A stretch of 64,000 nt of DNA from Isoptericola sp. AK164 (GTDB taxonomy: Bacteria > Actinomycetota > Actinomycetes > Actinomycetales > Cellulomonadaceae), in the NCBI RefSeq assembly GCF_029643425.1, contig NZ_CP119106.1, positions 124,001 through 188,000 on the forward strand. Direction: 5' to 3'. Within the stretch, counting starts at the first letter, position 1. Each line of letters opens with the position of its first letter. Both the position numbers and the translations under genes were made by a program. The notes under the pieces were generated by a model. That model did not search any database, was not told the origin of the DNA, and saw only the letters and a program-made list of their open reading frames with translations. Shown here piece by piece: positions 35,669 to 44,309 of this stretch.

Positions 35669-36507
35669 GCGGGGGTGTCACCCGCCTCGCGGGAGTCGGC
35701 GGCCGCCGACTCCGCGGCCTCGGCCTCCTCGACGTCCTCGGCCAGCGTGCCCAGGTAGAGCGAGATGACCTTCGGGTCGTTGAGCAGCTCGCGACCCGGA
35801 CCGGAGTAGGCGTCCGTGCCCTGGTCGAGCACGTACCCCCGGTCGCAGATCTGCAGGCAGCGGCGCGCGTTCTGCTCGACCATGATCACCGAGACGCCGG
35901 CCTTGTTGATCATCCGCGTGCGCAGGAACGTCTCGTCCTGACGCACCGGGGACAGACCGGCCGACGGCTCGTCGAGCAGCAGGACCGACGGGTTCATCAT
36001 GAGCGCCCGGGCCATGGCGACCATCTGACGCTCACCGCCCGACATGGCGCCCGCCCGCTGCGACCGGCGGTCGTGCAGCACCGGGAACAGGTCCCCGATG
36101 AACTGCCAGCGCTCGGCGAAGATCTTCGGCTTGAGGAACGTGCCCATCCGCATGTTCTCCTCGACGGTCAGCGAGGGGAACACGTTGTTGTTCTGCGGCA
36201 CGAACCCGACACCCTGGGCGACCAGCTTGTTGGCCTTCATCCCGGTGATGTCCTTGCCCTGCAGCGTCACGGTGCCGGAGTGGATCTTCACCAGCCCGAA
36301 GAGCGCCTTGAGCAGGGTCGACTTGCCGGCGCCGTTGGGGCCGATGATCCCCACGAGCTCGCCCTGGCGGACCTTGAGCGAGCACTCGTTGAGGATGTTC
36401 ACCCCGGGCAGGTAGCCGGCCACGAGGTTGTCGGCGTGGAGCAGCAGCTCGTCCGCGGGCACGTCGTCGATCGACGTCTCCTGCGGCGCGGTGGTGGTCT
36501 GGCTCAT
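35662..36507 (-). CDS. livF: Branched-chain amino-acid ABC transporter ATPase LivF
   Basis: A 281-residue ATPase. Walker A is GPNGAGKST, the Q-loop VPQNNNVFPSLTVEENM, the signature MSGGERQMVAMARALM and Walker B VLLLDEPSAGLSP, then VEQNARRCLQICDRGYVLDQ as in LivF. About 20 extra N-terminal and 30 extra acidic C-terminal residues (EDVEEAEAAESAAADSREAG) exceed the usual 235-240 residues. The ATG overlaps the livG stop by 4 bp. The stop codon lies in a unit of repeat array D. Last gene of livHMGF. Confidence 0.94.
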   Translation of the reverse strand: MSQTTTAPQETSIDDVPADELLLHADNLVAGYLPGVNILNECSLKVRQGELVGIIGPNGAGKSTLLKALFGLVKIHSGTVTLQGKDITGMKANKLVAQGVGFVPQNNNVFPSLTVEENMRMGTFLKPKIFAERWQFIGDLFPVLHDRRSQRAGAMSGGERQMVAMARALMMNPSVLLLDEPSAGLSPVRQDETFLRTRMINKAGVSVIMVEQNARRCLQICDRGYVLDQGTDAYSGPGRELLNDPKVISLYLGTLAEDVEEAEAAESAAADSREAGDTPAK

Positions 36508-37418
36508 CGCTTCTCCTCCTCGGCCTCGAGCCGGGCGAGGACCTCGGGATCGAGCAGGGCGTCGTCCCCGAGGTCGGTGTCGTGGTGCGCGCCGAGGTAG
36601 GCGTCCACCACGGCCTGGTCCTTCATCACGGTGCTGGGCGGGCCCTCGGCCACGATGCGGCCCTCGGCCATCACCACGACCCAGTCCGAGATGTGCCGCA
36701 CGGCGTGCATGTCGTGCTCGACGAAGAGCACGGTCATGCCCTCGTCGCGCAGCGCCTGGACGTGTCCCAGCAGGGACTGCACCAGGGCGGGGTTCACCCC
36801 CGCCATCGGCTCGTCCAGCATGATCATCGTGGGGTCGGTCATCAGGGCGCGGGCCATCTCGAGGAGCTTGCGCTGACCCCCGGAGAGCGAGCCGGCGTAG
36901 TCGGCCGCCTTCGCGTCCAGCTTGAACCGGGCCAGGATCTCCATGGCCTTCTCGGTGGCCTCGGCCTCGTGCCTCTTCCACAGGAACGGCAGCCACGACA
37001 GCCCGAGCTTCTCGCCCGGGTTGTTCGGCGAGGCCAGCAGCATGTTCTGCAGCACCGTCAGGCGGCCCAGCGCCTTGGTGAGCTGGAAGGTGCGCACCAC
37101 GCCGGCCTTGGCCACGGCCGCGCCGCTCTTGCCGCTCAGCGAGTGGCCCTGGAAGCTCCACTCGCCGGTGTTCGGGGTGTCGAACCCGGTGAGCAGGTTG
37201 AACAGCGTGGTCTTGCCGGCGCCGTTCGGCCCGATGAGGGCGGTGATGACGCCCTCCTGGACCTCCAGGTGGTCGACGTCGACCGCGGTCATGCCGCCGA
37301 ACCGGCGCACGACGTGGTCGGCCTTGAGGATGGGGTCGTTCTTGGCGGCGCCGGGCTTGTGGGCGACGTGCGCCAGAGCCTCGCTCCGGGCCGCCGTCGT
37401 CGTCTCGTCAACGGACAT
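36504..37418 (-). CDS. livG: Branched-chain amino-acid ABC transporter ATPase LivG
   Basis: A 304-residue ATPase. Walker A GPNGAGKTT, the LivG-specific GVVRTFQLTKALGRLTVLQN region, signature LSGGQRKLLEMARALM, Walker B MIMLDEPMAGVNP and H-loop FVEHDMHAVRHISD are present; the usual terminal AYLG motif is followed by an extra acidic tail of about 30 residues. An N-terminal extension of about 28 residues precedes the first strand. The start overlaps the livM 3' end by 11 bp. Works as heterodimer with LivF at the cytoplasmic face. Confidence 0.94.
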   Translation of the reverse strand: MSVDETTTAARSEALAHVAHKPGAAKNDPILKADHVVRRFGGMTAVDVDHLEVQEGVITALIGPNGAGKTTLFNLLTGFDTPNTGEWSFQGHSLSGKSGAAVAKAGVVRTFQLTKALGRLTVLQNMLLASPNNPGEKLGLSWLPFLWKRHEAEATEKAMEILARFKLDAKAADYAGSLSGGQRKLLEMARALMTDPTMIMLDEPMAGVNPALVQSLLGHVQALRDEGMTVLFVEHDMHAVRHISDWVVVMAEGRIVAEGPPSTVMKDQAVVDAYLGAHHDTDLGDDALLDPEVLARLEAEEEKR

Positions 37419-38412
37419 TGAACGCCAGCTCCTTCTTGTTCCCGAGGATGCCCTGAGGTCGGAAGATCACCAGGCACATCAGGGTGATGCCGACCAGCAT
37501 GCCGCCGATGAACTCCACCTGGGTGGTCGAGATGAAGTTCCCGAGCGCCGTGTCCTCGGACAGGGTGCGCATGCCGGTGCGCATGAACATGTAGGCGGTG
37601 AAGAAGATCATCGACCCGAGGACCGGACCGAACACGGTCGCGGCGCCACCGAGCAGCAGGATCGTCCACACGAAGAAGGTCATCGTGCGGCCGCCCATCG
37701 CGTCCGGCGAGATCGCCGTCGGGATGGCGTAGACGACGCCGCCGAGGGCGCCGATCGCGCCACCGATGACCAGGGCCTGCAGCTTGTACGAGTAGACGTT
37801 CTTGCCGAGCGCGCGCACGGCGTCCTCGTCCTCACGGATGCCCTTGAGGACGCGGCCCCACGGGCTGCGCGTGATGAGCCAGACGAACAGCAGCAGCAGC
37901 GCGACCAGGCCCCAGGCGAAGATCCGGGTGAACCAGGAGTCCGAGCCGGTGTTGATGTACTCGAACGGCCCGAGGGCGAACCGCCCCTCCGGCAGGAACG
38001 ACAGGGCGTGGAACGGGTCCTTGAAGTAGCGACCCTGGAGGCCCGACGCGCCGCCGGTCCACTCCTGCCAGAGGGTGGAGCGGCCGAACCATCGGACGAT
38101 CTCCGCCGCGGAGATCGTCACGATCGCCAGGTAGTCGCCGCGCAGCTGCAGCGTGGGCATGCCCAGCAGCAGCGCGAACATGACGCCGGCGGCGACGGCG
38201 ATGAGGAAGGCGAGCCAGATCGGTCCGCCGAGGGTCAGCGTGATGCCGAAGCCGTAGGCGCCGAGCAGCATGAACCCGGCCTGACCCATGTTGAGCAGTC
38301 CGGTGTACCCGAAGTGCAGGTTGAGCCCGATCGCGGCGATGGCCATCGCGGCCGTCGTCGGGGCGAGGATCTCGCCGAGCGACTGGGTGAGGATGCGCAG
38401 GAACTCGTCCAT
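37408..38412 (-). CDS. livM: Branched-chain amino-acid ABC transporter permease LivM
   Basis: A 334-residue permease with about eight to nine hydrophobic segments. LivM signatures: GLNLHFGYTGLLNMGQAGFM, LQLRGDYLAIVTISAAEIVR near 125, and the EAA-like cytoplasmic loop TRSPWGRVLKGIREDEDAVR. The C-terminus ends MCLVIFRPQGILGNKKELAF. ATG 38412 follows livH by 13 bp with GAAGGGAG upstream. Forms the membrane pore with LivH. Confidence 0.93.
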   Translation of the reverse strand: MDEFLRILTQSLGEILAPTTAAMAIAAIGLNLHFGYTGLLNMGQAGFMLLGAYGFGITLTLGGPIWLAFLIAVAAGVMFALLLGMPTLQLRGDYLAIVTISAAEIVRWFGRSTLWQEWTGGASGLQGRYFKDPFHALSFLPEGRFALGPFEYINTGSDSWFTRIFAWGLVALLLLFVWLITRSPWGRVLKGIREDEDAVRALGKNVYSYKLQALVIGGAIGALGGVVYAIPTAISPDAMGGRTMTFFVWTILLLGGAATVFGPVLGSMIFFTAYMFMRTGMRTLSEDTALGNFISTTQVEFIGGMLVGITLMCLVIFRPQGILGNKKELAFNVR

Positions 38413-38425
38413 GATGTGTCTCCCT

Positions 38426-39847
38426 TCAGCCGATCCGCTCGCGGCGGCCGAGGATGCCCTGGGGCCGGAACAGGAGCACCAGGATGAGGATCACCAGCGC
38501 CGAGGCGTACCGCAGGTCGCTGGGGATGAAGAGGTTCGACAGCTCGACGACCTGCCCGATGAGCAGCGACCCGACGAACGCGCCGAGCGCGGTGCCGAGG
38601 CCGCCCAGGGTGACGGCGGCGAACATGAGCAGCAGGAGCTGGACGCCGAGCTGCCAGTTGAAGGACCCGAACGAGGCGCCCCACATCAGGCCGGCCAGGG
38701 CGGCGAAGCCGGTCGCCATGACCCACACGATGCGGATGATCTTGTCGGGGTCGATGCCGGTCGCGGAGGCCAGCGCCGGGTTGTCCGACACGGCGCGCGT
38801 GGCGCGGCCGATGCGGGTCCGGGTGAGGAACCAGGCGATGCCGAGCACGCACACCAGCGCGACGACCATGGAGATCCATGACGCGGCGCTCAGCGTGACG
38901 CCCGCGATGGTGAGCGGCCGCGGGTTCGACGAGAGGATCCGCTCCGACCCGCCGCCGATCAGCAGCTGGATCACGTACTGCAGCGTGATCGACAGACCGA
39001 TCGAGACGATCATCAGCTGCATCACCGGCACGTTGCGCTTGCGCAGCGGCCGCCAGATGCCGGCGTCCTGGGCGTAGCCGCTCAGCCCGCACACGGCGAT
39101 CGTGACGATCCCGCCGAGCCACAGCGGCATGCCCATCTGGTTGACGGTGATGAACCCGAGCGCGGCGCCGAGCGCGAACTGCTCGCCGTGGGCGAAGTTC
39201 GACAACCCGGTCGTGCCGAACACGAGGTTCAGTCCGATGGAGGCCAGCGCCAGCAGGAGCCCGAACCGGAGTCCGGAGCCCATCTGCTGCCACACCTGGC
39301 CCCAGTTGACGTCCACCAGGGAGGCGTCGCCCTCGGGGGCGGCTCCCACGCCGTCGTCGCCACCCGTGGTGCCGGCTCCGGCGGTCTCGCCGTCCTCGGC
39401 CGTCTCCGACGGAGCGGCCGGTGCCTCGACGCCGGCACCGACGCGGAAGGCCGCGCGGGCCGTGGCGCCGGTCTGGGCGACGACCTCGATCTCGGTCTCG
39501 GCGCCCTCCGGCAGCGGCTGGTCGTCCGGGAGCGTCGAGGCGTCGATGGCGACGACGTACCTGCCGACGTCGGGCACGGCGACCGCGACGGGGCGTTCGT
39601 CCGTGGTGACCAGGTCCGCGGTGAAGCCCTCGCCGGTGACGGTGAGGTCCACACCCCCGACCTGGTCGTTGTCCTCGTTGAGCACCATGCCGGCCACGCA
39701 GGCCGTGTCGGCGTCGGGCTGGCAGGTGGCGTCGTCGGTGCTCGCCGTCGCAGGTGGTGCGACGAGCATCGCCGGTAGCAACGCGAGGGCGACGGCGGTG
39801 ATGGCGCGCCGCGTCCTCCTCGCGAGGTCGAGTCGGTCCGCTGTCAT
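38426..39847 (-). CDS. livH: LivH permease with an extra secreted N-terminal domain
   Basis: A 473-residue permease; LivH is normally about 290-310. Residues from about 190 are ordinary LivH (GLLLALASIGLNLVFGTTGL, SNFAHGEQFALGAALGFITV, EAA-like RTRIGRATRAVSDNPALASA, LVLLFRPQGILGRRER). Before it lie a Sec-type signal segment (AITAVALALLPAMLVAPPAT), two cysteines (TCQPDADTACVAG), a carboxypeptidase-regulatory-like beta fold (MVLNEDNDQVGGVDLTVTGE, VGRYVVAIDASTLP) and an Ala/Gly/Thr linker. The extra part of about 140 residues should face outside and could dock the binding protein. First gene of livHMGF; a palindrome covers its predicted -35. Confidence 0.92.
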   Translation of the reverse strand: MTADRLDLARRTRRAITAVALALLPAMLVAPPATASTDDATCQPDADTACVAGMVLNEDNDQVGGVDLTVTGEGFTADLVTTDERPVAVAVPDVGRYVVAIDASTLPDDQPLPEGAETEIEVVAQTGATARAAFRVGAGVEAPAAPSETAEDGETAGAGTTGGDDGVGAAPEGDASLVDVNWGQVWQQMGSGLRFGLLLALASIGLNLVFGTTGLSNFAHGEQFALGAALGFITVNQMGMPLWLGGIVTIAVCGLSGYAQDAGIWRPLRKRNVPVMQLMIVSIGLSITLQYVIQLLIGGGSERILSSNPRPLTIAGVTLSAASWISMVVALVCVLGIAWFLTRTRIGRATRAVSDNPALASATGIDPDKIIRIVWVMATGFAALAGLMWGASFGSFNWQLGVQLLLLMFAAVTLGGLGTALGAFVGSLLIGQVVELSNLFIPSDLRYASALVILILVLLFRPQGILGRRERIG

Positions 39848-39973
39848 CGGACGAGTCCTCCGGTGGGTCAGGTCGTGCGCCCGGGGGCAACCCGGGTCTG
39901 CGCTGCACCGACGTCTGCCATACAGCGCCGCTGAAGGCCCTGTTGACGAAGTCGTGGTGTCAACGTGCCGGGC

Positions 39974-40016
39974 AGTGTAGCGGCGAGTTGTGACCTGGAT
40001 GACACGTCCAGATCAC
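39974..40016 (-). promoter_or_regulatory. livH promoter with overlapping operator palindrome
   Basis: Minus-strand TACACT (39979-39974) is a good -10. About 10 bp upstream, GTGACCTGGA (39990-39999) and TCCAGATCAC (40007-40016) form a 9/10 palindrome around a 7-bp centre, covering the -35 position. A repressor bound there would block livHMGF. Confidence 0.5.
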
Positions 40017-40186
40017 ACCGGGGAGTCGGACAGGGCCGACGGGCCGGACAGAACGGTCGCGACGGGCCTTCTGCGGCTCTCCGGGCGTCGAAACCGTTGC
40101 TGAGCCGTAATCAAGCCGGGCCGCGGGGCGTCGGCGCGGCACAGCACCGCTGTGACGCCACGCACAGCCGCGGTCGTCCACCGGCC

Positions 40187-40214
40187 GGTCCGACGGCGGT
40201 CCGACGGCGGTCCG
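40187..40214. repeat. 11-bp direct repeats upstream of oligopeptidase B
   Basis: GGTCCGACGGC at 40187 and 40198, and the first six bases again at 40209: one helical-turn spacing, lying at about -58 to -31 from the start codon and overlapping the expected -35 region. Confidence 0.4.
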
Positions 40215-40244
40215 CACCCGGCGCGCGACCCGTACGCTGGCGGG

Positions 40245-42461
40245 GTGCACGACGACGCCGCCACCGCGAGCCCGCACGAGCTCGCCGCCCCGCCGACCGC
40301 CGACCGCCGACCGATCTCCCGGACCCACCACGGCCACACGGTCGTCGACGACTACGAGTGGCTGCGTGCCAAGGAGGACCCCGAGGTGCTGGCGCACCTG
40401 GAGGCCGAGAACTCCTGGACGCAGGACCAGCTCGCCGGGCTGCGACCGCTGCGCGAGCGGATCTTCACCGAGATCAAGGACCGCACCCAGGAGACCGACC
40501 TGTCGGTCCCGACCCGTCTCGGCGACCACTGGTACTACGGGCGGTTCACCGCGGGGCAGCAGTACCCGGTGCGCGCCCGCGTCCCGGTGACCGACCCCGA
40601 CGACTGGACGCCGCCCGCGCTCGAGCCGGGGGAGGTCCCCGCCGGCGAGCAGGTGCTGCTCGACCAGAACGAGGCCGCGGCGGGTCACGACTTCTTCTCC
40701 CTGGGTTCGTTCTCCGTGGCCCCGCAGGGGGAGCGGCTCGCCTACGCCGTCGACACCACGGGCGACGAGCGCTACACGCTGCGCGTCCGGGACCTGAGCA
40801 CCGGTGCCGACCTGGCGGACGAGGTCGTCGGCACGTTCCCCGGCGCCGTGATCACCCCCGACGGCCGGTACGTCTTCTACCCGACCGTCGACGAGGCGTG
40901 GCGGCCGTGCACCGTCTGGCGGCACGAGGTCGGCACGCCGGTGGCCGACGACGTCCAGGTCTTCCACGAGCCCGACGAGCGGTTCTGGGTGGGGGTGGGG
41001 CTGTCCCGTTCCCAGCAGTACCTGCACGTCGAGCTCGGCTCGAAGATGACCAGCGAGTGCTGGGTGCTGGAGGCCGCCGACCCGACCGGTGCGTTCCGCC
41101 CCGTGTGGTGCCGCCGCGAGGGGGTCGAGTACACCGTCGAGCACGCCGTCCTGCCCGGGCGCGGCGACGCGTTGCTCGTGCTGCACAACGACGGCGCGCA
41201 GAACTTCGAGCTCGCCGTGACCGACGTGCCCCCGCGCCCGGCCGCGGGCGACGCCGGGGCGGCCGACGGGCTTGACCCGGCCGCCGCGCGCGTCGCCGTG
41301 GCTCACGACCCGCAGGTGCGGCTCGAGTCCGTGGACGCCTTCGCCGACCACGTCGTGCTCGGTGTGCGGCGGGACGCCACCCCGCGCGTCGCCGTCGTCA
41401 CGCTGGCGACCCTCGCCCCGGACGCCCCCTGGACGCCGCGCGAGCTGGACTTCCCCGAGGCGCTCTACAGCGCGGTGCCGGGCGAGACGCCGGAGTTCGC
41501 GGCCCCGCAGGTGCGCGTCGAGTACACCTCGTTCGTCACGCCCGCCACCGTCCTGGACGTGGAGGTCGCCACCGGGGAGCGCACCGTGCGCCGCCAGCAG
41601 CCCGTGCTGGGCGGCTACGACCCCGCCGACTACGTGCAGCAGCGGGAATGGGCGACGGCCGAGGACGGCACCCGCATCCCGGTCTCGCTGGTGTGGAAGC
41701 GCGACGCCGTGACGCTGGACTCGGCCGGGACCGGCGCCGACCCCGCGCCGCTGCTGCTGTACGGGTACGGCGCCTACGAGATCAGCGTCGACCCGTACTT
41801 CACGGTGCCGCGGCTGTCGCTGCTGGACCGTGGCGTCGTCTTCGCCGTCGCGCACGTCCGCGGCGGCGGCGAGATGGGCCGGGCCTGGTACGAGGGCGGC
41901 CGGCTGGAGCACAAGCGCAACACGTTCACCGACTTCGTCGCGTGCGCGCACCACCTGGTCGACGCCGGCTGGACCACGCCGCAGCGCATGGTGGCCGACG
42001 GCGGCAGCGCGGGCGGGCTGCTCATGGGCGCGGTGACGAACCTGGCGCCGGAGATGTTCGCCGGGGTGCTCGCCGGCGTGCCGTTCGTCGACGCGCTGAC
42101 GTCCATCCTCGACCCCTCCCTGCCGCTGACGGTCGTCGAGTGGGAGGAGTGGGGGAACCCGCTGGCAGATCCCGAGGTGTACGCGTACATGCGCTCGTAC
42201 AGCCCGTACGAGAACGTGCCCGACGACGCCTCGCACTACCCACGCATCCTCGCGGTGACCTCGCTGCACGACACGCGCGTGCTGTACGTCGAACCGGCGA
42301 AGTGGGTCGCGCGGCTGCGGGCCGCGGGCGCCCCCGCGCTGCTGAAGATCGAGATGTCGGCCGGCCACGGCGGCGTCTCGGGACGGTACGCGCGCTGGGA
42401 GGAGATCGCGTTCGAGCACGCCTGGACGCTGGACGTGCTGGGGCTGGCGCAGGAGGACTGA
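40245..42461 (+). CDS. ptrB: Oligopeptidase B (S9A prolyl-oligopeptidase family)
   Basis: A 738-residue cytoplasmic serine peptidase that cuts short peptides after basic residues. The N-terminal beta-propeller starts with the family motif HGHTVVDDYEWLRAKEDPEV; the C-terminal alpha/beta-hydrolase domain has GGSAGG with S588, D676 (TSLHDTRV) and H708 (SAGHGG). HVRGGGEMGRAWYEGGRL and EWEEWGNP match oligopeptidase B; the WEEWGNP acidic motif supports preference for Arg/Lys. Start GTG 40245: TACGCT (40233-40238) lies 6 bp upstream and no ribosome site is visible, so the mRNA is probably leaderless. Confidence 0.92.
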   Translation: MHDDAATASPHELAAPPTADRRPISRTHHGHTVVDDYEWLRAKEDPEVLAHLEAENSWTQDQLAGLRPLRERIFTEIKDRTQETDLSVPTRLGDHWYYGRFTAGQQYPVRARVPVTDPDDWTPPALEPGEVPAGEQVLLDQNEAAAGHDFFSLGSFSVAPQGERLAYAVDTTGDERYTLRVRDLSTGADLADEVVGTFPGAVITPDGRYVFYPTVDEAWRPCTVWRHEVGTPVADDVQVFHEPDERFWVGVGLSRSQQYLHVELGSKMTSECWVLEAADPTGAFRPVWCRREGVEYTVEHAVLPGRGDALLVLHNDGAQNFELAVTDVPPRPAAGDAGAADGLDPAAARVAVAHDPQVRLESVDAFADHVVLGVRRDATPRVAVVTLATLAPDAPWTPRELDFPEALYSAVPGETPEFAAPQVRVEYTSFVTPATVLDVEVATGERTVRRQQPVLGGYDPADYVQQREWATAEDGTRIPVSLVWKRDAVTLDSAGTGADPAPLLLYGYGAYEISVDPYFTVPRLSLLDRGVVFAVAHVRGGGEMGRAWYEGGRLEHKRNTFTDFVACAHHLVDAGWTTPQRMVADGGSAGGLLMGAVTNLAPEMFAGVLAGVPFVDALTSILDPSLPLTVVEWEEWGNPLADPEVYAYMRSYSPYENVPDDASHYPRILAVTSLHDTRVLYVEPAKWVARLRAAGAPALLKIEMSAGHGGVSGRYARWEEIAFEHAWTLDVLGLAQED

Positions 42462-42473
42462 CCCTCCCGGTGC

Positions 42474-43712
42474 TCAGCCGTCGAGGTCGGCCTTGACGGC
42501 GAGGACGCGCTCGACGGCGGCGTCGACCTGTGCCGCGAACTCCGGGTCGTCCTGCGCCCGAGCCACCAGCGCGTCGGCCATCTCCGGGACGACGGACGGG
42601 TCGGCGGAGGCCAGCACGAGGTCGACCCCGGCCTCGACGGCCGAGACCGCACGGTCGGCCGGCTGCCGGTCGTCGACCGCGGCGGCCGCCGAGACGTCGT
42701 CGGTGATGATGACGCCGTCGAACCCGAGGTCGTCGCGCAGGATCCGCACCACCGCGGGGGAGAACGTCGCGGGGCGGTCCGGGTCGATCTGCGTGTAGAC
42801 GGCGTTGGACAGCATGACGAACCGGGCTCCGGCGTCGATCCCGGCGCCGAACACCTCGACGTCCGCCGATCCTGCGGTGATGGTGTCGTCGACGACGTCC
42901 TCGGTGGTGTCGGTGTTCTCGGTGACCCGGCCGAGCCCGGGGAAGTGCTTGATCACCGGTTCGACACCGGCGGCCTGCATGCCGGCCGAGAACGCCGTCG
43001 CGGAGTCGACCACCGAGCGGGCCGTGGTGCCGTAGTTGCGCGAGAAGTAGCCGATCGGCGCGTTCGCGGACTGGTTGGCCGCCGGGACGAGGTCCATCAC
43101 GGGGGCGAGGTTGAGGTTGATGCCCGCGTCGGCGAGCTCGGTGCCCCAGGCGGTCGCCTCCCGCTCGAGCCGCGCCGGCGTCCACGTCGCCTGCTCGGTC
43201 GCGCGGGGGAGCTCGGAGAACCCCGGCCCGCGCAGCACCTGGACCAGGCCGCCCTCCTGGTCGGTCGCGACCAGCATCGGCGGGGCCGACGGCGGAGCGA
43301 GCGCCGTGGCGGCGTCCACCAGCTCGCGCGTGGCGTCGAGACCCGCCTCGCTGCGGCCGTGCAGGAACACGTTGCCGACGTGGTGGTCGACGACGGCGGT
43401 CCGTGTCGCCGGGCTGACGGCGTCGTCCGCGGCGGGCGTGCCCGCGACGAGCAGCTGGCCGACCTTCTCCTCCAGCGACAGGGCTGCGGCGGGGTCGTCG
43501 GGTTCCGGGGCGGCGCCGTTGGACGGACCGGGCGTGGGCGACGGCGCCGGGCTCGGTGACGGGCTCGGCGAGGCGGACGGCGACGCCGACGGTCCGGGCG
43601 TGCGCGACGGGCCCGCGCTGGGTTCCGGCGTCGTGCCCGGGGTGCTGCAGGCCGCCAGCGCGAGCACGGCCGTCGTGAGCAGGACCGTCGCGCGCCGGCG
43701 CGCGCCCGTCAT
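42474..43712 (-). CDS. GH3 beta-N-acetylglucosaminidase lipoprotein (LpqI/NagZ-like)
   Basis: A 412-residue lipoprotein with lipidated Cys22 (LALAAC), a Pro/Ser-rich spacer of about 50 residues ([20 protein letters not shown]), and a GH3 domain starting LSLEEKVGQLLVAGTP. TDQEGGLVQVLRGPGF, VEPVIKHFPGLGRVTENTDT and the nucleophile loop VIITDDVSAAAAV are present. It should remove GlcNAc from muropeptides outside the cell during wall recycling. The HFPGLGRVTxNTDT variant replaces the DSH of Gram-negative NagZ but is what I recall from actinobacterial LpqI, so loss of activity is not implied. ATG overlaps the SRPBCC gene stop by 4 bp. Confidence 0.88.
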   Translation of the reverse strand: MTGARRRATVLLTTAVLALAACSTPGTTPEPSAGPSRTPGPSASPSASPSPSPSPAPSPTPGPSNGAAPEPDDPAAALSLEEKVGQLLVAGTPAADDAVSPATRTAVVDHHVGNVFLHGRSEAGLDATRELVDAATALAPPSAPPMLVATDQEGGLVQVLRGPGFSELPRATEQATWTPARLEREATAWGTELADAGINLNLAPVMDLVPAANQSANAPIGYFSRNYGTTARSVVDSATAFSAGMQAAGVEPVIKHFPGLGRVTENTDTTEDVVDDTITAGSADVEVFGAGIDAGARFVMLSNAVYTQIDPDRPATFSPAVVRILRDDLGFDGVIITDDVSAAAAVDDRQPADRAVSAVEAGVDLVLASADPSVVPEMADALVARAQDDPEFAAQVDAAVERVLAVKADLDG

Positions 43713-44158
43713 GACCCCGCTGTCGGGGCGGCGTCGCGGTGGGCGAGTGTCGCGAGCGCCTCGCACCAGTGCTGCTCGGACCGCGTGGCGTGCTCGGCGG
43801 TGTCGATGTTCTGCTGGACCACCGAGACCCGGGTGCCGCCGTCGTCGGGCTCGAGGGTGATGCGGATCTCGTGGTAGTTCTCCGGCACGTCCGGCAGGTC
43901 GCCGAGCGGGGAGAAGTGCGTGAAGTGCAGCAGGCGGGGCCGCTCGACGGCGATCACCTGGCCCTTGTCGGCGAACTGCCGGCCGAAGAAGTGCCCCTCG
44001 AAGGTGACCGGGCTGCCGGGCCGGAAGTCGGTCTCGATGTTGGCGCCCAGCATCCAGCGGGCCCCGGGGTGCATGAGCTCGGCCCAGACCCGCTCCGGGG
44101 GCTCGGCGATGTGCGTGGACGCGGTGGCGGTGTGTCCGGTGGTGCCTGCGTCGGTCAT
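43709..44158 (-). CDS. SRPBCC/AHSA1-type domain protein
   Basis: A 149-residue START-like (Bet v1 fold) protein: TASTHIAEPPERVWAELMHP opens the fold, GSPVTFEGHFFGRQFADKGQ and PRLLHFTHFSPLGDLP form the sheet, and TRVSVVQQNIDTAEHATRSE the long C-terminal helix. AHSA1-type proteins bind hydrophobic ligands; no enzymatic residues are obvious. GAGGAGG precedes the ATG, and a 20-bp perfect palindrome lies 19 bp upstream. It is the first gene of a coupled pair with the GH3 lipoprotein, an unusual partner. Confidence 0.8.
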   Translation of the reverse strand: MTDAGTTGHTATASTHIAEPPERVWAELMHPGARWMLGANIETDFRPGSPVTFEGHFFGRQFADKGQVIAVERPRLLHFTHFSPLGDLPDVPENYHEIRITLEPDDGGTRVSVVQQNIDTAEHATRSEQHWCEALATLAHRDAAPTAGS

Positions 44159-44176
44159 GGCGCCTCCTCGGCCGGT

Positions 44177-44196
44177 GGTGCGGTCCGGACCGCACC
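44177..44196. promoter_or_regulatory. 20-bp perfect palindrome upstream of SRPBCC gene
   Basis: GGTGCGGTCCGGACCGCACC is an exact palindrome with no spacer, 18 bp before the start codon. Such gapless symmetry so close to a start suggests a dimeric repressor site. Confidence 0.55.
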
Positions 44197-44309
44197 GTCG
44201 CGACCCGTCGGCACGACGTTAACCCTGCTCGGCTGAGAGCGCCGAATCAGCCGGCCCCGGTCAGCGCGGACAAGACCGGGGAGGCGCGGGTCGGCTGCGG
44301 GCCCCGGGG

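Larger units (their letters stand above)
39848..40244. other. 397-bp divergent region livH / oligopeptidase B
   Basis: Contains the livH -10 and operator-like palindrome (39974-40016), a 6-bp hairpin CACAGC-ACC-GCTGTG (40141-40155), and 11-bp direct repeats (40187-40214) ahead of the oligopeptidase gene. No supported coding frame. Confidence 0.7.

Noticed and set aside
36594-36600. Further GAGGTAG matches inside livG, and at 56934-56940 in the NarL-type regulator
   Set aside because: They encode the conserved residues AYLG and LYLG on the minus strand, are single and have no 20-bp partners; coincidence of coding, not array units.
42474-43712. GH3 enzyme judged inactive for lack of the NagZ DSH motif
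   Set aside because: The HFPGLGRVTxNTDT form is what I recall from active actinobacterial LpqI-type enzymes.
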